Source: Akkermansia muciniphila (GTDB lineage Bacteria > Verrucomicrobiota > Verrucomicrobiia > Verrucomicrobiales > DEV007). Taken from it: a stretch of 55,976 nucleotides of DNA. The position numbers and the translations under genes were made by a program. Shown piece by piece: positions 54,527 to 55,976 of this stretch (within the stretch, counting starts at the first letter, position 1; each line of letters begins with the position of its first letter). The notes below the pieces were generated by a model. The model searched no databases and was not told where the DNA came from. It saw only the letters and a program-made list of their open reading frames with translations. The stretch covers positions 1-55,976 of the forward strand of contig CAMCXS010000035.1 of NCBI GenBank assembly GCA_945883495.1, written 5' to 3'.

Positions 54527-54843
54527 TCATAAGTGGGCAGCAGGCCGTTCGTTCAGAACCGTGGCCACGCCCATGAGCATCAGGGTCGTCACGAGCATCG
54601 ATTTCCGCCGATCCGGTCCCCGTAATGGCCAAAGACAATCCCTCCATGCGGCCAGGCAAAGAACCCCACCGCATAGGTCGCGAAGGCCACCATGGTCCCC
54701 GTGAGTGGATCCACGGTAGGAAAGAAGAGCCGGTTGAATACCAGCGCCGCCGCCGTGCCGTAAAAGAAGAAGTCGTCCCATTCGATCGTCGTGCCGATGA
54801 AACTGGCGACGACGACGCGGCGGGTGCTATTGAGCGTGGACAT
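54527..54843 (-). pseudogene. MFS metabolite transporter, truncated and frameshifted
   Basis: ATG 54843 opens RRVVVASFIGTTIEWDDFFF, YGTAAALVFNRLFFPTVDPL, then GIVFGHYGDRIG, a good N-terminal MHS-type MFS start (TM1, TM2, and loop 2-3 GDRxGR). A one-base deletion breaks the frame after DRIG. The other frame continues KSMLVTTLMLMGVATVL and ends at 54527, so the remaining ten helices are missing. Confidence 0.75.
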
Positions 54844-54930
54844 GCCCGCGGAGCACGTGGGGCCGTGCCGGACGAATTTCAGGCAAGTGCTCTCCAGCTC
54901 TCCGGAATTCGCGGTTCGTCAACTCCCGGA

Positions 54931-55608
54931 TCACTTGGGCGACGCGGCGGGGGCCGGTGCCAGCTGGTCCCGGACGTAGAGTTGATCATCCAGCGATAGG
55001 GCACCGATCGGATAACGATACGTCTTGCCGTCGGACCCCAGGAGGACGACCACCTGATTCTCGACGCGGAGAAGGGTTGCTTCAATCACAACTTGATTCA
55101 CGTTGGTCCATTGGCGGAGCGCGGGCTCGGCCCCGGGCTTAAGCGCTTGCGGCACGGCTTTTTTGGATCTACCCAATGGAACGGCGTTGGAATTGACTTT
55201 CTCCTGCTCGCGGCGGTCCTCCAGGGTGATGAACACCGATTCCGGGACAGGCTCCCGGGCAGCAAACCAAATTCCGTCAAGATCCTTCGCGACTTTGAGC
55301 CCGCAAAATCCGTACAAAACCCGTCCGTCCGCGGCGTTGTGCAGGTTGACCCAGGTCCGCGAGGCATTGGTGTTTTTCCCACAGGGAGGCAAATCCGGGG
55401 CTGGCTCAAATAGCTCATCAGGAAAGTCGCGGAGGTTTTTCACGCGAAAAAGGTGACGGACCAAACCTTCGGAATTTCCTCTGACCGGCTCGGTCCCTTC
55501 ATAAACGAGTTCCGGCGTGGCCAATTCGGCATGGAGCCGAGCTTCACCCCAGACGGCGTGGATGGCGATGACACAAACACAGAGGGGCATCCGGGTCGCG
55601 AATTTCAT
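54931..55608 (-). CDS. secreted small protein with SHD1-like C-terminal domain
   Basis: 225 residues with a signal peptide (ATRMPLCVCVIAIHAVWG, cleavage near residue 28). The middle contains VNLHNAADGRVLYGFCGLKV. The C-terminus reads LLGSDGKTYRYPIGALSLDD QLYVRDQL, matching the SLA1-homology domain 1 (SHD1) pattern common in Planctomycete and Verrucomicrobial secreted proteins. Function unknown; SHD1 domains may bind peptides or sugar chains. ATG 55608 is at the start of the signal. Confidence 0.72.
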   Translation of the reverse strand: MKFATRMPLCVCVIAIHAVWGEARLHAELATPELVYEGTEPVRGNSEGLVRHLFRVKNLRDFPDELFEPAPDLPPCGKNTNASRTWVNLHNAADGRVLYGFCGLKVAKDLDGIWFAAREPVPESVFITLEDRREQEKVNSNAVPLGRSKKAVPQALKPGAEPALRQWTNVNQVVIEATLLRVENQVVVLLGSDGKTYRYPIGALSLDDQLYVRDQLAPAPAASPK

Positions 55609-55850
55609 GGCTGTTTTTCGTTCGTTTCCGCAACCCTATCGGACCTGCGCCGTGCACCGCAACCGGAAAAGACATTGAACCCCCTCCATCCCCGAGCCGA
55701 CGATGAAGCGATGGCCGCAGTGAGTTTGTCGCATTTGTCGTGCCAGGCATTTCGTTCATAAGAACACCGGCGTTCTGGATGTTCAATTGAAGCGAAGCTC
55801 CGATCTTTCTGTTGCGCGGACGCGGGCATTGCTTCATTTGAACAGAGTTC

Positions 55851-55976
55851 ATGAGGCCGCATCGCATCTTCCAAGCCGTCAACTCGTCCGTCATCAATGT
55901 CCACCTTATCTCCCGGGCTTTGGACCGGAAGTTGATCTTCGATGAAGCGGCCAGCGAAAAGTTCCGCAACCTCCTC
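55851..55976 (+). CDS. IS200-type transposase N-terminus, 3' end outside window
   Basis: ATG 55851 then RIFQAVNSSVINVHLISRAL, DRKLIFDEAASEKFRNLL to the window end. The H.(I)SRA.(D/N)R...F.(D/E)....KF...L pattern is the N-terminal part of Y1 IS200/RAYT-type transposases, preceding the HUH site. Continues beyond the window, so function is unknown. Confidence 0.65.
   Translation, partial: MRPHRIFQAVNSSVINVHLISRALDRKLIFDEAASEKFRNLL

Overview
The window is a high-GC bacterial chromosome segment, most likely from the Verrucomicrobiota. The reasons are a GMC oxidoreductase paired with a Tat-exported gluconate-dehydrogenase-3-like subunit, an ECF-type sigma factor translationally coupled to a transmembrane Ser/Thr kinase with a TPR-like tail, a prepilin-like pseudopilin gene standing alone, and many short dispersed intergenic repeats. 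The Planctomycetota are a less likely alternative. No rRNA or tRNA genes were seen. All family assignments come from reading motifs; no database search was run. Region 1 (1-9.1 kb): a transposase cut by the window edge, then glnD (PII uridylyltransferase), a PhoD-like exported phosphatase/phosphodiesterase, a pseudopilin and metH (cobalamin-dependent methionine synthase) with a strong inverted repeat in its leader. Region 2 (9.2-16.2 kb): a proline-rich membrane-tail protein, a 25-residue membrane peptide that copies that tail, thioredoxin, a small helical protein, a HAD phosphatase, an FAD oxidoreductase, an aldo/keto reductase, a 3-methyladenine DNA glycosylase and a nucleotide-sugar epimerase/dehydratase. 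Many of these genes overlap. Region 3 (16.3-37.3 kb): RNase P RNA (rnpB), a LolD/MacB-type ABC ATPase, the gluconate-dehydrogenase-3/GMC pair, a Uma2-type protein, an unusual P-loop ATPase divergent from a membrane coiled-coil protein, a lipoprotein coupled to a secreted beta-helix protein, the sigma factor/kinase pair, a periplasmic glucan protein (OpgG-like) and PEP carboxylase (ppc). Region 4 (37.3-54.9 kb) is an accessory island of toxin-antitoxin (TA) modules and repeats. Three TA modules are visibly broken: VapBC-like, DUF433/DUF5615 and Phd/VapC. Three are intact: UPF0175/DUF3368, a MazF-like pair and a PIN-domain pair. There is also a zeta-type kinase fused in register to a type I restriction (HsdR) N-terminal stub, and several gene fragments (PIN, MFS, radical SAM, DUF104). 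The most interesting content is two diverged copies of the same two-gene unit: a membrane-anchored coiled-coil ParA/MinD-like ATPase plus a small helical partner (41.7-43.6 kb, + strand; 46.2-48.2 kb, - strand). In the second copy a third gene follows, encoding a helical protein with an Arg-x4-His motif typical of HEPN ribonucleases. I propose this as a candidate uncharacterised defence or abortive-infection system. A ~50-bp repeat containing CTACAGCCTAC occurs five times in the same orientation, always between gene cassettes and never inside one, so the island may be assembled by exchange at these repeats. Region 5 (51.2-56 kb): a secreted alpha/alpha-toroid glycoside hydrolase, a small secreted protein with an SHD1-like tail, and the first 42 codons of another IS200-type transposase at the window end.
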